A DNA stretch of 64,000 nt, taken from assembly GCA_964552955.1 (NCBI GenBank), contig CAZKIU010000010.1:27156-91155 (forward strand), given 5' to 3'. This DNA comes from UBA1413 sp964552955. GTDB taxonomy: Bacteria > Bacteroidota > Bacteroidia > Bacteroidales > Prolixibacteraceae. The stretch's first letter is position 1. Each line of letters starts with the position of its first letter. The notes below the pieces were generated by a model, which saw nothing but the letters and a program-made list of their open reading frames with translations, searched no databases and was not told the DNA's origin. A program made the translations under genes and the position numbers. Below are positions 52,909 through 61,417 of the stretch, piece by piece.

Positions 52909-52938
52909 AGAAAAAAGCGGTGGTAGGTGCCACCGCTT
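52909..52938 (-). terminator. Rho-independent terminator for the acyl-CoA ligase gene
   Basis: On the minus strand a stem aagcggtgg / ccaccgctt with a five-base loop is followed by six T. It lies about 215 bases past the ligase stop, so the transcript has a long 3' untranslated end. Confidence 0.8.
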
Positions 52939-53151
52939 CCCTCTTGAAAGACAAACAACTGATGATCTTTACCTTCCATCAACAACCAATCAACCTTTAC
53001 AAGTCAATTAAAAAGGTGAAAATCCATTGAGGTTACGCAATCAAAAACGGATTGTTTCACCCGACCATGGAATTAACAATTTTTAACCGTTAGGCCTGGC
53101 AGGTACCCCGACAAGAATCTCCCACCAACAAGGGCGCAGAGCAGAGGGAGG

Positions 53152-54792
53152 TTACATGTATTTGAAGCGCTTGATATTCTTTTTAGGAGTTTTTTCGAAT
53201 TCTTCACTGACCAGTTGGATTTCGGTCACGTTTTCATACCGGGGGAGTTCGTGGTTGAGTTTGGCCAGGTTCTCCTTCATGATGTCGTCTAGCTGGGCAT
53301 CTTCGATGCCGTCGGTTTTCATCGCTTCAGAATCGGGAAAGACCAGGGCCACCAGTTTATGGTTCCGGTCGACAATGACGCATTCTCCGATGTAGGGGAG
53401 GTTATTGAGTTTGGCTTCCAGCTCTTCAGGGTATATATTTTGGCCGGAGGGACCGAGGATCATATTTTTGGAGCGCCCGCGGATGTAAACGAATTGATTG
53501 GCGTCGGTGATGCCCAGGTCACCCGTGCGGAGCCAGCCATCATCGGTAAAGGCTTCTTTGGTGGCCTGTTCATTTTTGTAATACCCCAGCATCACATTGT
53601 CACCTCTGACCTGTATTTCTCCCACCACATTGAAGGGGTCTTCCGAATCAATCCGCATTTCCATGCGGTCGACCAGTTGACCGGCTGAGGAAGGCATGGT
53701 TTTGTCCCAGGCAGCATAACTGATCAGCGGTCCGCATTCGGTCATCCCATACCCGATTGTAAAAGGAAAATGGATCCGTCTGAAGAATTTCTCCACATCG
53801 GTGCTCATGGGTGCTCCCCCGATGACGATCTCGAAGAAGCGGCCTCCAAAAGTCTCCACCATCTTCTCCCGCACCTTCTTCAGGATGATGCCTGAAAGGC
53901 CGGGAATGGCCAGAGCGACTTTCATTATCGGTTTTTCCAGGGTGGGCAAGATCCGTTTTTTGTAGATCTTCTCAATGATCAGGGGAACCGACAAGATCAG
54001 ATGGGGCTTTACCTTGCCAAAGGCCTGCGTGATCACCTGGGGAGACGGCATCTTGGCCAGAAAGGAGATATGGCATCCCAGCGTCACGGGAAACAAAAAT
54101 TCAAAGAGCAATCCGTACACATGGGCCATCGGCAGAAAGGAGACAATCTTATGATCGGGTTGCAATGGCATGTGTTCCTGGGCATAGACGATGTTGGAGA
54201 CCAGGCTCCGTTCCGGAATCATTACCCCCTTGGTGAATCCCGAAGTGCCGGAGGTATAGGAGATGATGCAGCATTCTTCCCTGTCCCACCGGTAAAAACC
54301 GAGTTCCCTGATGGAGGAGGCATTTTTCTTGTAATAGCCGAAAGCATCGGCCAGTTTGGTGGCGGCATCGGGATCCTTGGAGTAATGTATCGAATAATTA
54401 TCAAGGATGACTACCATTTCCACCCCGGCAGCTTTGGCCAGGTCAATTTTCTCCAGCAGGGATTTCTGGGCAAAAACAATTTTGGCTTCCGAATGGTTGA
54501 GAATATGGTTGGTGTCGGCCACATTAAAATCGGGAAGTACCGGTACAACCACTGCACCTGAGGTCAGCACAGATAAAAAGGTAGTTCCCCACCTGGCAGA
54601 GTTTCTTCCCAGGATAGCTATCTTATCCCCTTTCTTAATACCTGAAACCTGATAAAACAAATGGAGGGATTGGATGTATTCTGCCACCTGTCCGTAGGTG
54701 AAATCGCCTCCGTCGAAATCAGAAAAAGCAAGGTTATCCCAATTGGCCAGGATGGGTTTCTCATACAATTCAGCCAGTGAAGTTGTTGCCAT
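53152..54792 (-). CDS. AMP-forming acyl-CoA synthetase (long-chain fatty acid-CoA ligase-like)
   Basis: 546-residue adenylate-forming ligase that activates a carboxylic acid, probably a fatty acid, to its CoA thioester. The AMP-binding signature is SYTSGTSGFTKGVMIP, followed by FLPMAHVYGLLFEF, the A5 motif GYGMTECGPLISY, the A7/A8 region GWLRTGDLG, IRGRSKNMILGPSGQNIYPEELE, and a C-terminal catalytic Lys region (KTPKKNIKRFKY). Length is slightly short for long-chain ligases (about 600) and close to bacterial members in Bacteroidota. Substrate length is not determinable. Its start region is preceded by a hairpin with a T run at 54820-54864. Confidence 0.92.
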   Translation of the reverse strand: MATTSLAELYEKPILANWDNLAFSDFDGGDFTYGQVAEYIQSLHLFYQVSGIKKGDKIAILGRNSARWGTTFLSVLTSGAVVVPVLPDFNVADTNHILNHSEAKIVFAQKSLLEKIDLAKAAGVEMVVILDNYSIHYSKDPDAATKLADAFGYYKKNASSIRELGFYRWDREECCIISYTSGTSGFTKGVMIPERSLVSNIVYAQEHMPLQPDHKIVSFLPMAHVYGLLFEFLFPVTLGCHISFLAKMPSPQVITQAFGKVKPHLILSVPLIIEKIYKKRILPTLEKPIMKVALAIPGLSGIILKKVREKMVETFGGRFFEIVIGGAPMSTDVEKFFRRIHFPFTIGYGMTECGPLISYAAWDKTMPSSAGQLVDRMEMRIDSEDPFNVVGEIQVRGDNVMLGYYKNEQATKEAFTDDGWLRTGDLGITDANQFVYIRGRSKNMILGPSGQNIYPEELEAKLNNLPYIGECVIVDRNHKLVALVFPDSEAMKTDGIEDAQLDDIMKENLAKLNHELPRYENVTEIQLVSEEFEKTPKKNIKRFKYM

Positions 54793-54819
54793 AAAACTGG
54801 ATTACAGATATGTGACGAT

Positions 54820-54864
54820 AAAAAAAACAATCAGTCTGGTGGAGGATGGCCCTTAGACTGATTG
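54820..54864 (-). terminator. Strong hairpin with T8 run between the TPR operon and the acyl-CoA ligase gene
   Basis: On the minus strand, perfect 10-bp arms caatcagtct / agactgattg with a 17-base loop are followed by eight T. It should end transcripts from the TPR/35-residue-protein operon. Because a TACATTTG element lies only five bases ahead of it, it could also act in the ligase leader as an attenuator. The 291-base gap 54793-55083 holds nothing else recognisable. Confidence 0.85.
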
Positions 54865-54868
54865 GTCT

Positions 54869-54876
54869 CAAATGTA
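54869..54876 (-). promoter_or_regulatory. Candidate -7 element (TACATTTG) just upstream of the hairpin
   Basis: Fits TAnnTTTG on the minus strand. A TTG at 54890-54892 is only 13 bases upstream, shorter than usual. If active, transcription of the acyl-CoA ligase would begin at the base of the hairpin. Confidence 0.3.
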
Positions 54877-55083
54877 CCAATTTTGCCTTCAATAAAAACC
54901 GGATCACTCAAAAATGAGAGGAAAAAGAATAAAATTCCTGCCTCCCAGTCAAGTCCTGAATTTTACTTTGGTCTGGATTGTTAAAAAGTTTGAAAGCGCG
55001 CAACATGATTCGTTGATACCGCGCAAGGGATTGTCTCCACTGCTCCGTGAGGGTAACCTGAGATCGTGGTTTGGCCCAACGGG

Positions 55084-55191
55084 TTACCGAAGGATGAAAG
55101 GGACAATGGTCGCAATGATTCCTGTGAAGAGCACCACCATAATAAACAGGTTATAGCCCAGGTTATTGGGTGATCGTTTTAAATTCTTCAT
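55084..55191 (-). CDS. Small membrane protein, 35 residues, overlapping the TPR gene end
   Basis: Short gene read from 55191 to the TAA at 55084-55086. It encodes a basic start MKNLKRSPNNLGYN followed by one hydrophobic helix (FIMVVLFTGIIATIVPFIL) and a final Arg. The ATG is preceded by gagggaag, a good ribosome site that lies inside the last codons of the TPR lipoprotein gene. The two frames overlap by 29 bases. A single-helix inner membrane peptide translated by coupling with the TPR gene is the simplest reading. I do not recognise a family. The charge distribution (positive N-terminus, hydrophobic helix, Arg end) argues against chance. Confidence 0.65.
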   Translation of the reverse strand: MKNLKRSPNNLGYNLFIMVVLFTGIIATIVPFILR

Positions 55192-55960
55192 CTTCCCTCA
55201 GGGATTTCAGGTCTTCATCCTGTCGTGCGTGTTGTTTAAGCCGGGGATTGATTTCCAGTGCTTTTTTCAGGTCAGCGAGGGCTGCGACCTTATCCCCCTT
55301 CAAACTGTAAATGCACGCCCGGTTATAGATGGCATAGGCATTTCCCGGGAACAATTCAATGCCTTTGGTGGCGGTGGAAATGGCGGCGTCCGACTTGCCG
55401 AGTTTCAGGAGTGCACTGGCCTTCATGCCATAGACGTCAGCTCTATCCTGACCTAAACCCATCGATTGGTCAAAGGCTTCCACCGCTTCCTGGTAGCGCT
55501 CCATCCCATACAGAATCTGTCCTTTTGCCAGCCAGTTGATCCCGGAGTCGGGCTGAAGGGCGATCAACGCTTCTGCTAAACGCAAAGCTTCTTCGTTGTG
55601 ACCGTATTCGGCATGCAAAAACAATTTCCAAAAGAGGATAGCGCTGTTTTCAGGGTATGTTTTTCCCAGTTCTTCCAGGGATTGGATGGCTTCCTGCTCC
55701 CCGGTGGGAGATCTTTTCATGTTGGCCATCAGCCATCCCTGGACCGCTTGTTTATTGTGGGGTTCCAGCTTCATGATCCGGATGTAAAGGGCTGAAGCTT
55801 CCGGGATATTTCCCTGGTGGGCTAGATCTTCCGCTTTCTTCATCCAACCGGGAATGGAATCAGTTGCTGTTTCCTTTCCGGGGGAATCTTTGGTTTGCTT
55901 TTCCTGACATGTCAAGGCATAGGGTAAAAGACACAGCAGGAGAATGATTAATTTTTTCAT
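55163..55960 (-). CDS. TPR-repeat lipoprotein
   Basis: 265-residue exported protein of tetratricopeptide repeats, presumably a scaffold in the periplasm or on a membrane. The signal MKKLIILLLCLLPYALTC ends in a lipobox-like ALTC (Cys-18). The four or five TPR units include WMKKAEDLAHQGNIPEASALY, NWLAKGQILYGMERYQEAVEAF, VYGMKASALLKLGKSDAAIS and AIYNRACIYSLKGDKVAALADL. The end (LKQHARQDEDLKSLREDEEF) resembles the usual C-terminal cap of Bacteroidota TPR proteins. I chose the ATG at 55960; an in-frame ATG four codons earlier exists. A small membrane protein gene overlaps its 3' end. Confidence 0.88.
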   Translation of the reverse strand: MKKLIILLLCLLPYALTCQEKQTKDSPGKETATDSIPGWMKKAEDLAHQGNIPEASALYIRIMKLEPHNKQAVQGWLMANMKRSPTGEQEAIQSLEELGKTYPENSAILFWKLFLHAEYGHNEEALRLAEALIALQPDSGINWLAKGQILYGMERYQEAVEAFDQSMGLGQDRADVYGMKASALLKLGKSDAAISTATKGIELFPGNAYAIYNRACIYSLKGDKVAALADLKKALEINPRLKQHARQDEDLKSLREDEEFKTITQ

Positions 55961-56059
55961 TTTTCCCCTCATTTAGTTCATGAATTTATTATAGTATCCT
56001 CTTTCTTACCTTAAAGTTACGACAATAATGAGGATTATGGGCGAGATCGTTACAAAATA

Positions 56060-56088
56060 TTAAAGGCCGGCAATGAGCCGGCCTTTAA
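56060..56088 (-). terminator. Terminator after mutB
   Basis: Perfect 12-bp inverted repeat ttaaaggccggc / gccggcctttaa with a five-base loop, 25 bases past the mutB stop. On the minus strand it is followed by T-rich sequence (atattttg), and on the plus strand by a weaker T tract. Confidence 0.8.
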
Positions 56089-56113
56089 TCAGGTTAAGGG
56101 TATAGAACTTACA

Positions 56114-58246
56114 TTATTCATGCATGGCCAGCAGGATGCCGAGGATTTTTTTACCGGCAGCTGCGACGCTGGTGCCGGGGCCGAAGATGGCCACAGCCCC
56201 TGCATCGTAGAGGTATTGGTAGTCCTGGGGAGGGATGACGCCGCCCACGATGACCATGATGTCTTCGCGGCCCAGTTTCCTGAGTTCTTCGATGACGGCG
56301 GGGACCAGGGTTTTATGGCCGGCGGCCAGGGAGGAGACCCCCAACACATGGACGTCGTTTTCGACGGCTTGTTTAGCTGCTTCTTCGGGTGTCTGAAAGA
56401 GAGGCCCCATATCGACGTCGAATCCCATGTCGGCATAACCTGTGGCGACGACCTTGGCCCCCCGGTCATGGCCGTCCTGGCCCATCTTGGCAATCATGAT
56501 GCGGGGCTGACGCCCTTCCAGTTCGGCGAACTTCAGGGCCAGCTCCTGGGCTTCCTGAAATTCCGATTTGTTGTTGGCTTCTGACTTATACACTCCTTCA
56601 ATGGTTCTGATGACTGCTTTATAACGCCCGGCTACCTTTTCACAGGCGTCGGAAATCTCACCCAGGGAAGCCCGCTTTTTAGCGGCATCGATGGCCAGTT
56701 CCAGAAGGTTCCCCTCACCGGTGGCGGCACAGCGGGTGATGGCCTCCAGGGAGGCCTGGACTTCCGCTTCGTTTCTCCCTGCCTTCAGCTTTTTAAGCCT
56801 TTCGATCTGTGAGAGGCGTACGGCTGTATTGTCGATTTCGAGGATGTCGATAGGATCTTCCTTCTCGAGCCTGTATTTGTTCACCCCCAGGATGGTCTGA
56901 GTGCCGCTGTCGATTTTTCCCTGGGTACGGGCGGCTGCTTCTTCAATACGCATTTTAGGAATGCCGGTTTCAATGGCCTTGGCCATACCTCCCAGCTTCT
57001 CTACCTCTTCAATCAGGGCCCAGGCTTTGTGGGCGATTTCATGGGTAAGGGCTTCCACGTAGTAGGAGCCTGCCCATGGGTCGACACTCCGGCAGATTTC
57101 GGTTTCCTGCTGGATATAAAGCTGGGTATTGCGGGCAATGCGCGCCGAGAAGTCGGTGGGCAGTGCGATGGCCTCATCGAGGGCATTGGTGTGGAGGCTC
57201 TGGGTGTGTCCCAGGGCGGCTGCCATGGCTTCAATGGCGGTACGCCCCACGTTGTTGAAGGGATCCTGTTCGGTGAGCGACCATCCTGAGGTCTGCGAAT
57301 GGGTACGCAGGGCCAGAGATTTAGGATTCTTAGGGTTAAACTGTTTGACCAGTTTGGCCCATATCATGCGGGCAGCCCTCATCTTGGCGATCTCCATGAA
57401 GTGGTTCATCCCCACCGCCCAGAAGAAGGAGAGGCGCGGCGCAAAGGCATCGATATCGAGGCCTGCCTTCACGCCCGTCCTGAGGTATTCCAGTCCGTCG
57501 GCCAGGGTATAGGCCATCTCAATATCCGCGGTAGCCCCCGCCTCCTGCATGTGGTATCCCGAAATGGAAATGGAGTTGAATTTGGGCATATGCTTCGAGG
57601 TGAACTCAAAGATGTCGGCGATGATGCGCATGGAGAATTCCGGAGGATAGATATAGGTGTTGCGGACCATGAACTCCTTAAGGATATCGTTCTGGATGGT
57701 TCCCGTGAGTTGTTCCATGGTGGCTCCCTGTTCGAGGGCGGTAACGATGTAAAAAGCCAGGATGGGCAGCACGGCGCCGTTCATGGTCATCGATACCGAC
57801 ATTTTGTCGAGGGGGATCTGGTCGAAGAGGATCTTCATGTCGAGGATGGAGTCGATGGCGACTCCGGCTTTACCGACGTCGCCCACCACCCTGGGGTGGT
57901 CGGAGTCGTAACCCCGGTGGGTGGCCAGGTCAAAGGCTACGGAGAGCCCCTTCTGGCCGGCAGCCAGGTTACGCCGGTAAAAGGCATTCGACTCCTCTGC
58001 CGTGGAGAAACCGGCATACTGTCTGATGGTCCAGGGCTGCATCACATACATGGTGGAATAGGGCCCTCTCAGATAGGGGGCCAGGCCGGCGGCATACCCC
58101 AGATGCTCCATTGCTTCCAGGTCTTCAGCGGTGTAAATGGGTTTCACCGGGATCAGCTCGGGGGTCATCCAGTTGCCTTCACCTGCCCCTTGAGGCATGC
58201 CCGGTGTCGTATTTTTGATATTAATCGATTTGAAATCTGGCTTCAT
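56114..58246 (-). CDS. mutB: Methylmalonyl-CoA mutase, large (catalytic) subunit
   Basis: 710-residue adenosylcobalamin-dependent mutase that interconverts succinyl-CoA and (R)-methylmalonyl-CoA, a step of propionate formation in Bacteroidota. The N-terminal barrel shows the family start YMVMQPWTIRQYAGFSTAEESN-like segment (PWTIRQYAGFSTAEESNAFY) and GLSVAFDLATHRGYDSDHPRV. The C-terminal B12 domain has the lower-ligand motif DGHDRGAKVVATGYAD and later GGVIPPQDY. Full length. It lies 4 bp after mutA on the same strand, so the two form one transcript closed by a terminator at 56060. Confidence 0.97.
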   Translation of the reverse strand: MKPDFKSINIKNTTPGMPQGAGEGNWMTPELIPVKPIYTAEDLEAMEHLGYAAGLAPYLRGPYSTMYVMQPWTIRQYAGFSTAEESNAFYRRNLAAGQKGLSVAFDLATHRGYDSDHPRVVGDVGKAGVAIDSILDMKILFDQIPLDKMSVSMTMNGAVLPILAFYIVTALEQGATMEQLTGTIQNDILKEFMVRNTYIYPPEFSMRIIADIFEFTSKHMPKFNSISISGYHMQEAGATADIEMAYTLADGLEYLRTGVKAGLDIDAFAPRLSFFWAVGMNHFMEIAKMRAARMIWAKLVKQFNPKNPKSLALRTHSQTSGWSLTEQDPFNNVGRTAIEAMAAALGHTQSLHTNALDEAIALPTDFSARIARNTQLYIQQETEICRSVDPWAGSYYVEALTHEIAHKAWALIEEVEKLGGMAKAIETGIPKMRIEEAAARTQGKIDSGTQTILGVNKYRLEKEDPIDILEIDNTAVRLSQIERLKKLKAGRNEAEVQASLEAITRCAATGEGNLLELAIDAAKKRASLGEISDACEKVAGRYKAVIRTIEGVYKSEANNKSEFQEAQELALKFAELEGRQPRIMIAKMGQDGHDRGAKVVATGYADMGFDVDMGPLFQTPEEAAKQAVENDVHVLGVSSLAAGHKTLVPAVIEELRKLGREDIMVIVGGVIPPQDYQYLYDAGAVAIFGPGTSVAAAGKKILGILLAMHE

Positions 58247-58250
58247 AATT

Positions 58251-60125
58251 CTAAATATTCAATGATGCTTGATATTGAGTCAATTCCTGCAGCAGGTTGG
58301 ACCTGACATGGATGAAGTTGGTGACGCCCAGGGGTTCCAGGTCGGCGCGGCAGGCGGGGTTGCCCGCCACCACCAGGATCTCCTCTTTTTTCAGGAGGGG
58401 GACCAGGGCGGGAACGATCTCGGCGTATTCCTCATCGGAACTGCAGACCACGATGATTTCGGCGCCTGCCTGGCGGGCTGCAGCCAAGCCTTCTTCGACG
58501 GTGGCGAAACCGTTGTTGTCGATGACTTCAAAGCCGGCTACGGCAAAGAAGTTGCAGCTGAACTGCGCGCGGGCCTTGCGCATGGCCAGGTTACCCATGG
58601 TAAGCATGAAAGCTGCCGGGCGTTTGTGGCTCATGGCATACCTGTCGGTCCGGTAGCGGAGGGCCTCAAAGCGCTGGCCGGCACGGGAAAACTGGAGAGT
58701 TTCTATTTCTGGCGCTTCCGAGGTCAGGTCACAGGGCTGGAATAATGAAGGATCGAGTTCTTCGCGGATGGTCTCCGTGAAGTTGGGGAACTGGTTGACT
58801 CCCAGCAGGTTCTCGCGTCTCAGGGCCATATTCTGGTCACGGCGGCCGGCCATCTCCCTGACTTTTTTCTGGATGAAGCCTTCGCGCAGGGCGGCCAGGA
58901 AACCTCCCTTGTCGCCAGTTTCCTGGAACAAGGCCCAGGCCTGTTCCACCAGGGCGTCGGTAAGTTTCTCAAGATAATAGGATCCTCCGGCCGCATCGGT
59001 CACCTTGTCAATGTTGGATTCTTCCTTCAGGAGGATCTGCTGGTTACGGGCAATCCTTTCCGAGAATTCGGAGGAATCCCTGAAGATTTCGTCGAAGGGG
59101 AGCACCGTGATGGAATGGGCTCCACCCAGGGCAGCCGACATGGCCTCGGTTTGGGTACGGAGAAGGTTTACATAGGGATCGTAAACTGTTTTGTTGAACC
59201 TGCCGGTTTCACTGTGGACGTTCATTTTCATGCTCTCGGGGTCAGCGGCCCCCCAGGCTTTGACGATATGGGCCCAAAGATGGCGCCCGGCCCGGAGACG
59301 GGCGACTTCCAGGAAGTAGTTGTTGCTGATGCTGAAATTGAACCGGATGGCGCGGGCCGCCACATCGGGGGTCACCCCCGCGTCGGTGAGCCGCGTCAGG
59401 TATTCTGCTCCCATGCTGAGGGAAAAAGCCAGCTCCTGGACCACCGAAGCCCCGCTGTTACCGAAAAACTTGCCGTTGACGCCTACCGTCCGGTATTTCG
59501 GAAGATCTGCCCCGGCTTTTACCTTTTCAACCAGCGCGGTGAACGCTTCCGGTTCACTCCCCTCTTCAAAGCGGCCTTTGAGCATCATCACTCCCAGGGG
59601 ATCGTTGCTGGCAGAAGCACTGACCTTCTCTTTGTTCCAGGGACCCTGCCTGACCACGTCTGCAAAAGCCGCGGTGACATCACAATTCCTGCAGGAACAG
59701 ACAAAGTTGATTTCGGTGGCTTCCAGACAAATCCCCTTAAGCAGGATACTGAGATCTTCCTGAGCCGGCCGTGTGGAACAGTCAAAGATAAAGCCCAGGG
59801 CATTGACCCCTTTGCCCAAAACTTCCAGCGCCTTTTTGTTGGCTTCGGTAAAACTGGTGACTACGATGTCCTGCCTGATCAGCCAGCTGTTGATGGGATC
59901 TGTGCCCCTGGTGAAGGGAAATACCCCGGGAGCAGCATTCAGATAGGAAAGATCCCGCAGATCTTCGGCCCGATAATAAGGCCTTACCGAAAACCCTTCA
60001 TTGGTGCGCCATACCAGCGCTTTTTCATAATCCTTTCCCTTGAGATCGGCCTGGATCTTCTCCTCCCATTGGGGGGTGGTCACCTCCGGAAACTCAGAAA
60101 AAAGTCTTTCGTTAGTTTTTGTCAT
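58251..60125 (-). CDS. mutA: Methylmalonyl-CoA mutase, small subunit
   Basis: 624-residue partner of MutB. It keeps the barrel domain (NDPLGVMMLKGRFEEG, TVGVNGKFFGNSGASVVQELAFSL, HSETGRFNKTVYDPYVNLLRTQTEAMSAALGG) but its C-terminal cobalamin-type domain lacks the DxHxxG lower-ligand motif, as expected for the non-catalytic subunit. First gene of the mutAB operon. No epimerase, carboxylase or meaB-like GTPase gene is adjacent. Confidence 0.95.
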   Translation of the reverse strand: MTKTNERLFSEFPEVTTPQWEEKIQADLKGKDYEKALVWRTNEGFSVRPYYRAEDLRDLSYLNAAPGVFPFTRGTDPINSWLIRQDIVVTSFTEANKKALEVLGKGVNALGFIFDCSTRPAQEDLSILLKGICLEATEINFVCSCRNCDVTAAFADVVRQGPWNKEKVSASASNDPLGVMMLKGRFEEGSEPEAFTALVEKVKAGADLPKYRTVGVNGKFFGNSGASVVQELAFSLSMGAEYLTRLTDAGVTPDVAARAIRFNFSISNNYFLEVARLRAGRHLWAHIVKAWGAADPESMKMNVHSETGRFNKTVYDPYVNLLRTQTEAMSAALGGAHSITVLPFDEIFRDSSEFSERIARNQQILLKEESNIDKVTDAAGGSYYLEKLTDALVEQAWALFQETGDKGGFLAALREGFIQKKVREMAGRRDQNMALRRENLLGVNQFPNFTETIREELDPSLFQPCDLTSEAPEIETLQFSRAGQRFEALRYRTDRYAMSHKRPAAFMLTMGNLAMRKARAQFSCNFFAVAGFEVIDNNGFATVEEGLAAARQAGAEIIVVCSSDEEYAEIVPALVPLLKKEEILVVAGNPACRADLEPLGVTNFIHVRSNLLQELTQYQASLNI

Positions 60126-60151
60126 ATCTGTTTATGTTGAAGTTCAGGCCT

Positions 60152-60159
60152 CAAAAATA
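60152..60159 (-). promoter_or_regulatory. Candidate -7 element (TATTTTTG) for mutAB
   Basis: Fits TAnnTTTG on the minus strand, 27 bases ahead of the mutA start. No B12-riboswitch-sized leader is possible in the space available. Confidence 0.4.
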
Positions 60160-60279
60160 ACCTTTTCGCAGGTCTTAGGCGAATTTGTCTCCAGCTATTT
60201 AACCCATTGGTAATATTTTGAAGATCAGTCCGGGCAGGGAGTACTTTTTTTCGCTGGTTTTTTTTGTTTGACGTGTCTT

Positions 60280-60873
60280 ATGAGTAAATTACCCAACCTG
60301 ACCGGGGGAATGGAAGAAACAGAGATGATACACCAATTGCAGGCGGGGGATGAACTTGCCTTCAGGAAACTGGTAGAGGATTATCAGCTTCGTGTGTTCC
60401 ATATATGCATGGAATTGCTCCATGTCAGGGAAGATGCAGAAGATATAGCCCAGGAGGTATTCGTAGAGATATACCACTCCATCGGCCGGTTCCGGGGGGC
60501 ATCGAGGCTCTCCACCTGGATATACCGGATCGCGGTCAACAAATCACTGAATCATATCCGCAGGAAAAAGTGGCATAGATGGCTGCAGCCTATTGAGAAC
60601 CTTACAGGTAGCCGGGAAGCAGAGCCGGTGGCCCCGGAAAACACCCTTCCGGAACGGGAAATAGAAGAGCGGCAGCAATTGGCGCAACTCTGGCATGCCC
60701 TGGATAGCCTGCCTGAAAACCAGCGAAAAGCTTTCGTCCTGAGCAGAATGGAAGATTTCTCCTACCGCGAGATTGCCGCTATTATGGAAACGACACTTCC
60801 CGGAGTGGAATCGCTGTTGCAGCGCGCCAGGGTCAACCTCCAGAAAAAGTTGTGGGCAGTTTATAAAAAATGA
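60280..60873 (+). CDS. RNA polymerase ECF sigma factor
   Basis: 197-residue group IV sigma factor. Region 2 (AGDELAFRKLVEDYQLRVFH, DAEDIAQEVFVEIYHSIGRF, STWIYRIAVNKSLNHIRRKK) and region 4 (LPENQRKAFVLSRMEDFSYREIAAIMETTLPGVESLLQRA) are complete, joined by an acidic linker. It is followed by a zinc-finger anti-sigma gene after 114 bp and two Spy/CpxP-like genes, so an envelope-stress role is likely. The start is either 60280 or the ATG at 60310 (MEETEMIHQL), which has a good purine-rich ribosome site; the homologous region begins after the second. Confidence 0.93.
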   Translation: MSKLPNLTGGMEETEMIHQLQAGDELAFRKLVEDYQLRVFHICMELLHVREDAEDIAQEVFVEIYHSIGRFRGASRLSTWIYRIAVNKSLNHIRRKKWHRWLQPIENLTGSREAEPVAPENTLPEREIEERQQLAQLWHALDSLPENQRKAFVLSRMEDFSYREIAAIMETTLPGVESLLQRARVNLQKKLWAVYKK

Positions 60874-60987
60874 GCTCCCCCGAACGAAGGTTTAGACCGT
60901 GAAATTTGTCAAATGAGAAAAAGAAGAGAAGGAAAGAGGGGCTAAAGTGGAAAATATACTGTAAAGTCCAAAAGATACTTTAAGGCT

Positions 60988-61413
60988 ATGAAATGCAAAC
61001 AATGTCATAAAGAGCTTCTTCCCTGGCTGGATGGGAGCCTCAGCCGGGAGGCAGCGGCGGCGGTGGAAGGGCATCTCGCTGCCTGTAGTGTCTGCCGTGG
61101 ATATGCAGAGTATCTCAGGGCATCGCTGGCCCTGGCGGCCGCTGAAAAGGAGGTGGCCCCCGACCCCTGGTTTTATGCCCGGGTCATCGCCCGGCTCGAA
61201 AAGGAGTCCACACCGGTAACCCCGAAGGCCGAAGGGAGGGGGATCCTCCAGCCAGTATTCTTTTCCCTGCTGCTGGTAATGGGAATCCTCCTGGGGATCC
61301 ACCTGGGCAGCCTTCCCTACATCAACAGACACGACTTCCCGTACTCCGGGCAGGTGATACCCCAGTTGAACGAGATGGAAACGGAACCTTTGGAAATTTT
61401 CCTGATGCAATAA
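60988..61413 (+). CDS. Anti-sigma factor with zinc-finger (zf-HC2) domain
   Basis: 141-residue membrane protein expected to hold the adjacent ECF sigma at the inner membrane. The cytoplasmic N-terminus has the zinc-binding pattern MKCKQCHKELLPWLDGSL and EGHLAACSVCRGY (HxxxCxxC). One transmembrane helix follows at about residues 88-108 (ILQPVFFSLLLVMGILLGIHL), and a short periplasmic tail of about 33 residues ends the protein. The small sensor tail suggests that the following Spy-like proteins do the sensing. It ends 4 bp before the next gene. Confidence 0.9.
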   Translation: MKCKQCHKELLPWLDGSLSREAAAAVEGHLAACSVCRGYAEYLRASLALAAAEKEVAPDPWFYARVIARLEKESTPVTPKAEGRGILQPVFFSLLLVMGILLGIHLGSLPYINRHDFPYSGQVIPQLNEMETEPLEIFLMQ

Positions 61414-61417
61414 GGCC

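Larger units (their letters stand above)
52579..53151. other. Converging intergenic region without a protein gene
   Basis: 573 bases between the stops of the plus-strand antiporter and the minus-strand acyl-CoA ligase. It contains two unrelated minisatellites (52573-52710 and 52833-52902) and a minus-strand terminator at 52909-52938. From 52940 to 53151 I see plain AT-rich sequence with no recognisable feature. Open frames across the repeats on either strand give low-complexity peptides and are not taken as genes. Confidence 0.7.

Noticed and set aside
54914..55156. A possible 80-residue plus-strand protein
   Set aside because: It has no family pattern and runs opposite the 35-residue membrane protein gene, which has better start and composition.
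60126..60279. Possible cobalamin riboswitch ahead of mutA
   Set aside because: The space is too short and a promoter element lies 27 bases from the start, so there is no room for the aptamer.
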